From Planctomycetaceae bacterium (lineage in GTDB: Bacteria > Planctomycetota > Phycisphaerae > Phycisphaerales > UBA1924), in the NCBI GenBank assembly GCA_027487735.1, contig JAIYDA010000069.1:1-58895 (forward strand): DNA of 58,895 nt, given 5' to 3'. The position numbers and the translations under genes were made by a program. Of the stretch, positions 50,101 through 57,513 are shown piece by piece; within the stretch, counting starts at the first letter, position 1; each line of letters opens with the position of its first letter. Below the pieces are notes generated by a model. That model searched no databases and was not told where the DNA came from. It saw nothing but the letters and a program-made list of their open reading frames with translations.

Positions 50101-50645
50101 TCGGCACGCAGGTGCAGTTCGTGGCAGACCTCGAGCCTGTCGTGAGCGAGAGCGCGGTGGGCTTTGACCCAGACCCGCAGCCCATCAACGAGGGCGTGAC
50201 GCTGAAGGTCGACGGCACCATCAGCGCCGACCGTCGCTACGTGACGATGAACATCGACACGGGCGTCAGCCGCATCGAGAGCATCCAGCCCTTGGCGGTC
50301 AGTGCCATCGCGGGTGGTCAGCTCGTGAACTCGGCTGCGACGCAGAGCTTCATCCAGCTTCCCACCGTGACGGTCACGCGCGTGCAGACGACGGTGACCG
50401 TGCCCGACCAGGGCACGATCCTCATCGGTGGCCAGCGCCTCACGACGGATGCGGAAGTCGAGACGGGCGTGCCCGTGCTCAGCAAGATTCCGATCCTGAG
50501 CCGCTTCTTCACCAACCGTGTGCTCAGCAAGGAAGACAGCACCCTGATGATTCTGCTCAAGCCCACGATTCTCATCCAGAACGAGGAAGAGCAGATGAAC
50601 TTCCCGGGCGTGCAGGACAGCCTGCTGATGCCGTTCGGGCGGTAA
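47172..50645 (+). CDS. Secretin (GspD/PilQ-type) with long repeat-rich N-terminal region
   Basis: A 1157-residue protein. A signal-like hydrophobic stretch is at about 26-42 (VLAAFAGLAASALAVNA). Residues about 45-220 and 310-500 are helical, TPR-like or coiled segments, separated by an Ala/Pro-rich linker (about 235-300). N-domains of secretins follow at about 600-840, including IPVNFNEVPFGDIEPFL and VGTIQTLGGLLIINNTPANHRAI, with a Gly-rich loop near 735-745. The C-terminal secretin pore domain contains VPDQGTILIGGQRLT and the hallmark GVPVLSKIPILSRFFTNR. It would form the outer-membrane channel for the pseudopilus/pilus machine encoded at 19.9-38.6 kb. It is separated from that locus by 8 kb. 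Confidence 0.92.
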   Translation: MQNQPRINSSPLHTARRSSARQSSVRVLAAFAGLAASALAVNASQPGEGGLDRAVELLGSGKVVEAREVLSQLTAPEMAMSLSSAERTRAASLATQTVARLKKLPAEEVSVQTAELRVQTGELGLAQAQAKSVVDSPRATNEQTARAKAVLARVTEEQASLAPQVDELLQAALAKARAGDVGAARTQVSRVVGSGLALSPAQQQVAENVQASVLNAPAGNVAMGMLQPGVVRRPTEPAPTPAPAQPEPAPAPAEQPPAPIEPMPLPPVDAQPAPATEPAPAPAPAPAPAVEPAPVVVAQAQPPSDPIAAARIWESQALLAEADSAFAENRLGDAASRYTRLLDQYGDLLSPEARTRAQTRLTEARVRLGGNPGQAAGVLDSISSNNAAARQSVIAEFENDLQQAEAARVRGDTQRARELAAQAKVRVSGGRALFSEDEIASYRSRADAVLSAVDAEEARLRDVRIAEQEAANKAAAEEAAMQQSMDKNRKLGEAIDRVRALQMEQKYDEALQVVEGQILFLDPINPTGLLLRDVLRDTIVFKRWGAITDDRNDSYMQQQMQNFEAGIAPERILDYPKDWPSISERRGTPIAFAEAEENRRALAVLQSKRIPVNFNEVPFGDIEPFLAAVTQLNIDIDWPSLEQAGITRDKTITLKLTNVPVETVLNRVVEKASGDSFGGAAWTITDGVLTIASKDVINKQKVLVIYDIRDLIVEVPDYEDAPIFDLQQAFQQGGGGRGGGGGGQSPFRQQGNDEGPERRTLEERTEDLLDIIRAQVDPEGWDAGVGTIQTLGGLLIINNTPANHRAINGLLGKLRETRAMQINVETRFLLVSQDFFEQIGFDLDVYLGANNNTVRAARGTRPTTRASDFFDFRAGGFRDTFPQPPSAGANVNRSALGDPWSPVGIGQNSLGLGESLLQTDFSQDIFANAPALGIAGQFLDDIQVDFLIKATQADRRTVSLTAPRLTFTNGQISNITVGTQVQFVADLEPVVSESAVGFDPDPQPINEGVTLKVDGTISADRRYVTMNIDTGVSRIESIQPLAVSAIAGGQLVNSAATQSFIQLPTVTVTRVQTTVTVPDQGTILIGGQRLTTDAEVETGVPVLSKIPILSRFFTNRVLSKEDSTLMILLKPTILIQNEEEQMNFPGVQDSLLMPFGR

Positions 50646-50704
50646 GCATCGCTGGGCCACCTGCCGGCTCATGGCGCATGTCGGACGAACCTGAATAGCG
50701 TGCA

Positions 50705-50736
50705 AGGCCCGGGCGACAACGCCCGGGCCTTTCTTT
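50705..50736 (+). terminator. Rho-independent terminator of the secretin gene
   Basis: A perfect 10-base-pair stem (GGCCCGGGCG with CGCCCGGGCC), loop ACAA, followed by TTTCTTT, 60 bases after the secretin stop. Confidence 0.9.
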
Positions 50737-50762
50737 GCTCGCTTTGTTCTGTGCGTGTGCCG

Positions 50763-51464
50763 CTATGCCGCTTTGGTGGCGTTGGGTTGAGGCGGCGCAT
50801 CGATCGCCGCTGCAGCAGCGACCGAGGATGCGCTGTTTGGGGCTGCGGGCGCGACTTGGTTTGCCGTTGGGCTGGGCGCGGCGGTTTCCGATGTTGCGGG
50901 CATTTGCTTGCGGAGGTGCTCGCTGAGCTGGTCGATGAGCGTGAGCACCTGGCCCAACGGCGTACCGGTACGGACCATCTCGACGAGCTCTTGCGTGAGC
51001 GAGAGCAGCGCAGGATACTTGCATGTCGCGCTGGGGTCTCCCACGCGGTTGATGATGCGCATGAGGTCGGGCACGGGCAGGGCATCGCCAAACTTCACGC
51101 TCACGTCGTGCAGCGTGCCCTTCACGTGCTCGCAGCGGCGCACAATGCCTGTGCGTTCGCAGATCGATTTCTTCTCGCCGTCGGCGAAGGCGACTCGCAG
51201 GGGCGTGCCCGGGTGCAGGTAGCAGTTGTGGAAGAAGCTCATGCCACCCCGGCTGATGTCGCGTCCGGGGATGATGACGCGGGCCACCGAGCCTTCTTGC
51301 AGGTGCAGTTCTCCCACGATGAGCGTGCTCTCCGGAATCGTGAATCGCGGCTCGCGGCGGCGCGAGGACTCGGGCCTCGAGTCGCTGCGCATCGCGATAG
51401 CTTCGAGGAGCTCCTTGCGCTCAGTGGGATTCAGGCGAACGGATGCGCGAATCGGGCCGCTCAT
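50763..51464 (-). CDS. PilZ domain protein (c-di-GMP effector), paralogue 1
   Basis: A 233-residue protein. The PilZ signature is present as RREPR (about 36-40) and, after a beta region, DISRGG (about 69-74), matching RxxxR and (D/N)xSxxG. It should bind c-di-GMP. The C-terminal half has a motif shared only with its neighbour: GDPSATCKYPALLSL followed by a helix (QELVEMVRTGTPLGQVL). The last about 45 residues are an Ala/Pro-rich tail. GGAAG precedes ATG. It is convergent with the secretin gene and downstream of a second copy, hinting at c-di-GMP control of the secretion or pilus machine. Confidence 0.9.
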   Translation of the reverse strand: MSGPIRASVRLNPTERKELLEAIAMRSDSRPESSRRREPRFTIPESTLIVGELHLQEGSVARVIIPGRDISRGGMSFFHNCYLHPGTPLRVAFADGEKKSICERTGIVRRCEHVKGTLHDVSVKFGDALPVPDLMRIINRVGDPSATCKYPALLSLTQELVEMVRTGTPLGQVLTLIDQLSEHLRKQMPATSETAAPSPTANQVAPAAPNSASSVAAAAAIDAPPQPNATKAA

Positions 51465-51707
51465 GGCATCTTCCTTTTCCGGCAGGCGGTGGTCTCTCGC
51501 TGGGCGCTGGGCCGTGGCGGCTTGGCGACCGCTTGACCTGCACAGGCTTGTGGTGGGGATTTCGTCACCAGTTTGCGGCGGCTTGAAGTCGGGCGAGCGA
51601 ATCGCCCTGTTTGCACAAAGAAGTGGGCTTGTTCACACAGAAAGAGGTTGCCCTCTATGGGTGTATCTTGGTACGCGAGGGTTGATTTCCAGTCGAGAAC
51701 GCTGGGT

Positions 51708-52328
51708 TTAGGCTGCTCGCGAGTCGGGCGTGGCGTCTTCGACGGGCTTGCGTGTGTCGGCGGGGAGGTTTTGGTGAAGGGAGATCACGAGCTCCTCCAT
51801 GACGCCCAGTACCTGCGGGAGGGGCGTGCCGTTGCGGACGAGCTCGACGATCTCTTGCGCGAGCGAGAGCAGCGCCGGATACTTGCACGTCGCGCAGGGG
51901 TCTCCGGCGCGGTTGATAAGCTGCATGAGTGCCGTGATGGGCATGGGCTCGTCGAAGCGCACGCCGATGTCGTGCACCATGCCGCGAACGTACTCGCAGC
52001 GGCAGACCACGCCCGAGCGCTCGCAGACAGCGTTGCGATCCGCGTCGGCAAAGGCAAAGCGGCAGAGAGTGCCAGGCTGCAAGAACCCGTTGTGCAAGAA
52101 GCCCATGCCTCCGCGCCCGATGTCTCGGCCCGTGATGAGCACACGCTGCGTCGGGGCACCCTGCTGGCACAGCTCGTCCACGATGACAGCGGTGTCTGGC
52201 AGGGCGAAGCGTGGGTCTTTGCGGCGCGTTCGTTCGGGCTGAGCCTCGCTGCGCAGGGCGATAGCATGCAAGAGCTCGATGCGCTGGGTGGGGGAGAGGT
52301 GGACGCTCGATCGGATGGGCCCGGACAT
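51708..52328 (-). CDS. PilZ domain protein (c-di-GMP effector), paralogue 2
   Basis: A 206-residue paralogue of the preceding gene. RRKDPR and DIGRGG occupy the PilZ motif positions; the serine of the usual (D/N)xSxxG is Gly here. The C-terminal region repeats the shared motif as GDPCATCKYPALLSL, with an additional cysteine. The start ATG at 52328 aligns with paralogue 1 (both begin MSGPIR); an upstream ATG at 52346 would add six residues. The two genes are separated by 243 bases without a gene. Divergent from ispG. Confidence 0.9.
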   Translation of the reverse strand: MSGPIRSSVHLSPTQRIELLHAIALRSEAQPERTRRKDPRFALPDTAVIVDELCQQGAPTQRVLITGRDIGRGGMGFLHNGFLQPGTLCRFAFADADRNAVCERSGVVCRCEYVRGMVHDIGVRFDEPMPITALMQLINRAGDPCATCKYPALLSLAQEIVELVRNGTPLPQVLGVMEELVISLHQNLPADTRKPVEDATPDSRAA

Positions 52329-52437
52329 GGTGAGAAGTCCATTCACGAGATGGCACGCGGGAGGGCTGCGTGGGCCCCTTTCGCTTGAGACAAGAACCGC
52401 AAGAGAGAGCGCACGAGAGCAACTTCGGGCGGGCTGC

Positions 52438-52443
52438 TACGAT
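52438..52443 (+). promoter_or_regulatory. Putative -10 element (TACGAT) of ispG
   Basis: TACGAT ends 6 bases before the ispG ATG, consistent with leaderless transcription. Confidence 0.45.
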
Positions 52444-52449
52444 GCTTCA

Positions 52450-53766
52450 ATGATCCAGGCACGCCGTCCTACTTCACCCATATTCGTCGGAGACAGCCGC
52501 GTCGGAATCGTGCAAATTGGTGGCGGATTGCCCGATGCCAGCGGCAGGCCGAGCGTGCCCGCACCGATTTCGGTGCAGACGATGACCGCGGGCTACACGT
52601 ACGACATCGATAAGTGCGTGGGCGAGATTCACAAGCTCGCGGCGGCGGGCGCCGAGATCGTGCGCGTGGCGGTGCCAGAGAAGAAAGACACCGAGGCGCT
52701 GCGCGAGATCATCCCGCAGGTGCGCGTGCCCATCGTGGCGGACGTGCACTTTCACTTCCAGCGGGCGCTGGAGGCTGTCGAGGCTGGGGTGCACAAGATT
52801 CGCCTGAACCCCGGGAACATCAACGACCGCGCGCAGGTGAAGGACGTGATCCAGGCGTGCAAGGCACGCAAGATTCCGATCCGCGTGGGGGTGAACGAGG
52901 GGTCGATCATCGAGCGCAAGGACAAGCAGAAGCGCCAGAAGGAGCTCGGCGCGGTCTTCAGCGAGCACAAGCATGGGTACATGCTGGCGATCATGATCGC
53001 GAAGCTCGAGGAGTATCTCGACATCTTCTACGAGGAGGATTTTCGCGACATCGCGATCAGCGCAAAGAGCATGGACGCGTCGCTGGTCATCGCGGCGTAC
53101 AGCGAGATCAGCCAGCGGTTTCCGCATCCGCTGCACCTGGGCGTGACGCACGCGGGGCCCAAAGAGACGGGGTGCATCCGCAGCGTGGCCGCGCTGAGTG
53201 CGCTGCTGACGCGCGGCATTGGCGACACGATTCGCATCAGCTACGCGAGCGACCCGGTGTATGAGGTGGAGGATGGGCTGGAGCTGCTGTGGAGCCTTGG
53301 GCTGCGCGAGCGCAAGGGCGTGGACCTCATCGCCTGTCCCACGTGCGGGCGCATCCAGGTGGATTTGTTCACGCTGGTGCAGGACGTTCGCAAGCAGCTC
53401 GCGGCCCGCGTGACGGTGCCCATGAAGGTCGCGGTGATGGGGTGCATCGTGAATGGGCCGGGCGAGGCGGAGGGGGCAGACGTCGCGGTGTTCGCGGGGG
53501 ATCGTCGCGGGATTATCTATGTGCAGGGCGAGCGCGTGGCGAACGTGCCCGAGGAGCAGATTCTCGACACGCTGCTGACGCACTGCTTGGACTTTCAAGG
53601 GAAGGTACTGCGCGGCGAGGTGAAGCTGGGGGACAAGAAGGTTGCGATTTTGCCGCCTGATCCGCTGGGCGAGGTGGGCAGCGGGTGGGAGAAGGTGGCG
53701 AAGGGGTATGTGGCGTCGGCAACGGGGCAGGGCAAGGCGGTGGGGCTGACGGTGGGGAAGACGTGA
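52450..53766 (+). CDS. ispG: 4-hydroxy-3-methylbut-2-en-1-yl diphosphate synthase IspG
   Basis: A 438-residue protein. The TIM-barrel part contains VPAPISVQTMTAGYTYD, VRVAVPEKKDTEAL and LNPGNIN. The C-terminal [4Fe-4S] domain has CPTCGRIQVDL with the cysteine pair and the later GCIVNGPGEAEGADVAVFAG. These are IspG/GcpE hallmarks. It catalyses the next-to-last step of the MEP isoprenoid pathway in the cytoplasm. ATG at 52450 was chosen because the conserved domain begins about 15 residues later and a TACGAT lies 6 bases upstream. The frame is open farther upstream. A zinc-ribbon membrane protein gene follows 18 bases after. Confidence 0.96.
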   Translation: MIQARRPTSPIFVGDSRVGIVQIGGGLPDASGRPSVPAPISVQTMTAGYTYDIDKCVGEIHKLAAAGAEIVRVAVPEKKDTEALREIIPQVRVPIVADVHFHFQRALEAVEAGVHKIRLNPGNINDRAQVKDVIQACKARKIPIRVGVNEGSIIERKDKQKRQKELGAVFSEHKHGYMLAIMIAKLEEYLDIFYEEDFRDIAISAKSMDASLVIAAYSEISQRFPHPLHLGVTHAGPKETGCIRSVAALSALLTRGIGDTIRISYASDPVYEVEDGLELLWSLGLRERKGVDLIACPTCGRIQVDLFTLVQDVRKQLAARVTVPMKVAVMGCIVNGPGEAEGADVAVFAGDRRGIIYVQGERVANVPEEQILDTLLTHCLDFQGKVLRGEVKLGDKKVAILPPDPLGEVGSGWEKVAKGYVASATGQGKAVGLTVGKT

Positions 53767-53784
53767 GCTGCGGGAGGCGGGGCG

Positions 53785-54558
53785 ATGCTCCAGTGTTCAC
53801 GATGCCAGTATGATCTCACGGGCCTGCCCGATGGTGCATGCCCGGAGTGCGGGCAGGTCTTCGCTGCGGTGTTGCTGCGGCAGGCTGCGCGGGCACGCGA
53901 GGAGCGGATCGATGTCGAGAAGCTGGCGCAGCAGGTGCGGCTGCTTGCGGTGCTGGTGGTGCTGCCGGTTGTCGCGCTGATTGCTGGGTCGAGCGTGCGC
54001 GGCTTGGTCGTGGCGTTTGGTGTTGCGGTCGTGGTGCTCTTGGTGGGAAACCGCATGCTCCGGGCACTGTCTTTGCGAGACCGCGAGAGTGTGCAGTGGA
54101 AGTGCGCCGTCGCGGCAGGCGTGCTGACGATTTGGGCGTGCATCAGCGACCTTTCGCTGTCGATTTCGCAGACGCTTCTGGTGATGGCATACGTCGGGCT
54201 GCTCGCGATACCGCGTGGATGGGTTACTTGTGCGGCGGCTTTGGCGTGCCTGCCCTTGGTGCTGCGCACGATGGTCGCTGTCGAGCAAGCCGGTCAGCGT
54301 TCGCCGTTTGGCTACCTTGCGACAGACCTCGACTGGCACGACAGACGGGCCTTGCTGGTGGCAGATGTGCCGCTGCTCGTGGTGCTGACGCTGGGCGTGC
54401 TGGCAGTGGGTCCTGTGGCATATGCGGTGAGGTGGGGGCTGGAAGCTGCGCGGGACCGCGCAGCAAAGAGGACAGGCGCGAGTGCGCAGGAGGGATTGAC
54501 GACGCCCGGCGAGCCAAATCCCGATGGCCAGCCCGCGCGGCCCGACGCCGAAACCTGA
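53785..54558 (+). CDS. Membrane protein with N-terminal zinc ribbon
   Basis: A 257-residue protein. It starts with a treble-clef/zinc-ribbon motif, CSRCQYDLTGLP followed by CPECG, which is common in planctomycete membrane proteins of unknown role. About five to six hydrophobic helices follow (from LLAVLVVLPVVALIAG to VPLLVVLTLGVLAVGPVAYAV), then a charged C-terminal tail of about 40 residues. It lies 18 bases after ispG on the same strand, so is likely co-transcribed, although a shared function is not evident. Confidence 0.85.
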   Translation: MLQCSRCQYDLTGLPDGACPECGQVFAAVLLRQAARAREERIDVEKLAQQVRLLAVLVVLPVVALIAGSSVRGLVVAFGVAVVVLLVGNRMLRALSLRDRESVQWKCAVAAGVLTIWACISDLSLSISQTLLVMAYVGLLAIPRGWVTCAAALACLPLVLRTMVAVEQAGQRSPFGYLATDLDWHDRRALLVADVPLLVVLTLGVLAVGPVAYAVRWGLEAARDRAAKRTGASAQEGLTTPGEPNPDGQPARPDAET

Positions 54559-54564
54559 TACAAT
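54559..54564 (+). promoter_or_regulatory. Possible -10 element (TACAAT) of the oligopeptidase gene
   Basis: TACAAT in GATACAATCC starts directly after the preceding stop codon. It would give an 80-base leader containing GGAG ahead of the ATG at 54652. Confidence 0.45.
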
Positions 54565-54651
54565 CCCCCGCGTAGCAACCTGCACCGTCCGTGCGGGTGG
54601 CGAAGCCGCTTCGCCCTTGCGGGGCGGGAACGCACTTTGGAGACAACTCGC

Positions 54652-57129
54652 ATGGCTCGTGCTCTGACCCTTCGCGTCGTTTCGCCCATGATGCTCGCTC
54701 TTGCTGCCACTGCCGGTGCCCACCCCTGGACCTATCCCGCAGCTCGCGTGGAGACGGTGACGGACACCTATCACGGCGTGACGGTGGCGGACCCCTATCG
54801 CTGGCTGGAGAACCCCGACAGCGAAGAGAGCCGGGCGTGGATTGATGCGCAGGTTGCACTCACGACGAGCTATCTCGCGGGCGTGCCGCAGCGCGGCGCG
54901 ATCGAGGCCCGCATTCGCGAGCTGTGGAACTTTGAGCGGTATGGCGCGCCGAGCAAGCAGGGGAACAAGTATTTCTGGAGCTACAACAGCGGGTTGCAGA
55001 ACCAGAGCGTGCTGTTTGTCGCAGACAGCGTGAGCGACAGCGGCCGCGTGCTGCTCGATCCGAACACACTGAAGGCCGATGGCACGATGGCGTTGGCTGG
55101 GCTCGCGATCACGGACGACGCGCGGTACATGGCGTATGGCGTGTCGGAAGCGGGCAGCGACTGGAACACGTGGCGCGTGCGCGACATCGCGACAGGCAAG
55201 GACCTGCCCGACGAGCTGAACTGGGTGAAGTTCAGCGGCGCGAGCTGGACGAACGATGGCGAGGGGTTCTTCTACAGCCGGTATGACGCGCCGAAGGAGG
55301 GCGAGAAGCTGACGGGAGAGAACTTCTTCCAGAAGCTCTACTACCACAAGCTCGGCACGCCGCAGAGCGACGACGTGCTGGTGTATCAAGAGACCGAAGA
55401 GGTGAAGAAGGACTGGGGCTTTGGCGGGAGCGTGACGGAGGATGGCGAGTACTTGGTGATCGGCGTGTGGCAAGGCACCGACCCGAAGAACCGGGTGTAC
55501 GTCAAGGACATCTCGCCCAAGGGCAACACGAAGGAGAGCCTGGGCGATGGCAGCGTGATGAAGCTGCTGGATGAGCGCGACGCAAGCTATGAGTATGTGG
55601 GTAACGACGGCAGCGTGTTCTACTTCAACACCAACCTCGATGCGCCCAAGGGGCGTGTCATCGCGATCGACCTGACCAAGCCCGACCGCAGCGAGTGGCG
55701 CGAGATCATCCCGCAGAGCGACGCACGCCTGACGGGCGTTGGCATGCTGGGCGACAACTTCTTTGCCAGCTATCTGCGCGATGCACGCAGCGAGATTCGT
55801 CAGTTCGCGCTCGATGGCACGCTCGTGCGGATCGTCGAGCTGCCCGGCATCGGCAGCGCGAGCGGCATTGGCGGCAAGCGCAGCGACACCGAGGCGTTCT
55901 ACAGCTTCAGCGGGTTTACCACGCCCACCCGCATCTACCGCTTTGACCTGGGCACGGGGCAGAGCACGCTGTTCAAGGCGGCGAAGGTCGCCTTCAACCC
56001 CGACGACTTTGTCACGGAGCAGGAGTTCTATCGCAGCAAGGATGGCACGTGGGTGCCCATGTTCCTGACATACAAGAAGGGGCTGGAGCGCGATGGCAAC
56101 AATCCGACGCTGCTGTATGGCTATGGCGGGTTTGACATCAGCATCACGCCCAGCTTCAGCGTGAGCAATCTGGTGTGGATGGAGATGGGCGGCGTGTATG
56201 CGAGCGCGAACATTCGCGGCGGCGGCGAGTATGGCGAAGACTGGCACCGCGCGGGCACCCTGACGCAGAAGCAGAACGTCTTCGACGATTTCATCGCCGC
56301 GGGCGAGTGGCTCGTGGAGAACAAGTTCACGCAGCCGAGCAAGCTCGCCATCCGTGGCGGCAGCAACGGCGGCCTGCTGGTGGGCGCGTGCATCACGCAG
56401 CGGCCCGAGCTGTTTGGCGCGGCACTCCCCGAGGTGGGCGTGCTCGACATGCTGCGGTTCCATCGCTTCACCATCGGGCACGCGTGGCGTAGCGACTATG
56501 GCGCGGCGGACAAGTATCCCAACGAGGCCGACCCGAGCAACCCCTACGGCACCGAGGAGCAGTTCAAGGCCTTGTTTGCCTACAGCCCCTACCACAACAT
56601 CAAGCAGGGCGTGTGCTATCCCGCGACGATGGTGATGACGGCAGACCACGACGATCGCGTGGTGCCGGCCCACAGCTTCAAGTTTGCGGCTGCGCTGCAG
56701 GCGGCGCAGGGCAAAGTGGAGAACTGCAAGAGCCCTGCGCTGATTCGCATCGAGACTCGCGCGGGCCACGGCGCGGGCAAGCCCACGGCGAAGATCATCG
56801 AGGAAGCGGCGGATCGCTGGGCGTTCCTTGTGCGAGCTCTGGACATGAACCCGCAGTTGAAGGAAGCGGCACCGGCGGCGGCGGCGCGGTTGATTGAGAT
56901 TCCGGTGACGATTCCTGTGGTGCGCACGGTGAAGATGAAGGTGGAGGGCATGAAGTGCGAGCTCTGCGCCGACAAGGTGGCGAAAGCGTACAAGAAAGTT
57001 GGCGGCGTGAAGGACGTGCAGGTGAACGTGAAGGACAAGCTCGTGGAAGTGTCGGGCGAGAAGATCGACCCGCAAGAACTCGCGGCCGCCTTGGACGGCA
57101 CCGACTTCACGGCGAGCGCGGTGCAGTGA
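54652..57129 (+). CDS. Prolyl oligopeptidase (S9A) with C-terminal heavy-metal-associated (HMA) domain
   Basis: An 825-residue protein. Residues 1 to about 25 form a signal peptide (ending TAGAHPW). The beta-propeller spans about 30-480, beginning DTYHGVTVADPYRWLE, a prolyl oligopeptidase signature. The catalytic domain has Ser571 in GGSNGG, the acidic motif DHDDR (665-669) and His706 in RAGHGAGK. After the enzyme ends near 740 there is a short Ala/Pro linker and a complete HMA domain (about 757-825) with the metal-binding pair C769/C772 in EGMKCELC. Prolyl oligopeptidases cleave short proline-containing peptides; HMA domains bind Cu+ or similar ions. I know of no standard protein with this combination. 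ATG at 54652 has GGAG upstream. Confidence 0.95.
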   Translation: MARALTLRVVSPMMLALAATAGAHPWTYPAARVETVTDTYHGVTVADPYRWLENPDSEESRAWIDAQVALTTSYLAGVPQRGAIEARIRELWNFERYGAPSKQGNKYFWSYNSGLQNQSVLFVADSVSDSGRVLLDPNTLKADGTMALAGLAITDDARYMAYGVSEAGSDWNTWRVRDIATGKDLPDELNWVKFSGASWTNDGEGFFYSRYDAPKEGEKLTGENFFQKLYYHKLGTPQSDDVLVYQETEEVKKDWGFGGSVTEDGEYLVIGVWQGTDPKNRVYVKDISPKGNTKESLGDGSVMKLLDERDASYEYVGNDGSVFYFNTNLDAPKGRVIAIDLTKPDRSEWREIIPQSDARLTGVGMLGDNFFASYLRDARSEIRQFALDGTLVRIVELPGIGSASGIGGKRSDTEAFYSFSGFTTPTRIYRFDLGTGQSTLFKAAKVAFNPDDFVTEQEFYRSKDGTWVPMFLTYKKGLERDGNNPTLLYGYGGFDISITPSFSVSNLVWMEMGGVYASANIRGGGEYGEDWHRAGTLTQKQNVFDDFIAAGEWLVENKFTQPSKLAIRGGSNGGLLVGACITQRPELFGAALPEVGVLDMLRFHRFTIGHAWRSDYGAADKYPNEADPSNPYGTEEQFKALFAYSPYHNIKQGVCYPATMVMTADHDDRVVPAHSFKFAAALQAAQGKVENCKSPALIRIETRAGHGAGKPTAKIIEEAADRWAFLVRALDMNPQLKEAAPAAAARLIEIPVTIPVVRTVKMKVEGMKCELCADKVAKAYKKVGGVKDVQVNVKDKLVEVSGEKIDPQELAAALDGTDFTASAVQ

Positions 57130-57188
57130 TGATGGGTCAAACCATGGGGCGTTGTATCGCGTGATGGAAGCAACGTGGGATCAAAGCG

Positions 57189-57222
57189 AAGCCCGCAGAG
57201 CAGCATGCTCTGCGGGCTTTTC
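57189..57222 (+). terminator. Rho-independent terminator of the oligopeptidase gene
   Basis: A 12-base-pair stem (GCCCGCAGAGCA with TGCTCTGCGGGC), loop GCA, flanked by AA on the left and TTTT on the right, about 60 bases after the stop codon. Confidence 0.92.
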
Positions 57223-57450
57223 GTTGGCTGGTTGCTGGTGCGTCGGATGATTGCCGCGTGCTGCAACTCGCAAAGCGGCGGCGTGGGGTAAGGCGCTTGA
57301 GCTGAGTAGGCCAACGACGCGGAAGAAATGGAAATCGAACGCACTGCTGGGAGCGAGAGCGACAATCCGTTCACCCGCGATCACATCAATAAGCCACTAT
57401 GTCCCCGAGGAGATCGACCTCTTCAAGGCCTCTCTCTTCCCTCATCTTGC

Positions 57451-57480
57451 TCTCCGTCTCTGCGTCTCTGTGCTGAAACC
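57451..57480 (+). repeat. CT-rich intergenic repeat (CGTCTCTG units)
   Basis: TCTCCGTCTC, TGCGTCTCTG and TGCTGAAACC form a degenerate 8-9 base repeat. On the other strand it reads CAGCACAGAGACGCAGAGAC, a string type I recall from intergenic regions of many unrelated bacteria. Confidence 0.45.
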
Positions 57481-57513
57481 GAAAGCCCCTTCGCATCCAC
57501 CGCGCGTGGGGCG

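Larger units (their letters stand above)
57130..57513 (+). other. Gene-free region between the oligopeptidase and the convergent lipoprotein gene
   Basis: Contains the oligopeptidase terminator (57189-57222) and a CT-rich stretch with CGTCTCTG-type repeats (57451-57480). Open frames present here lack family features or a credible start. Confidence 0.5.

Noticed and set aside
53797-57075. A 1092-codon minus-strand open frame opposite the oligopeptidase and zinc-ribbon genes
   Set aside because: Low-complexity His/Arg/Leu composition, no signatures, and it runs across two well-supported plus-strand genes and the spacer between them.
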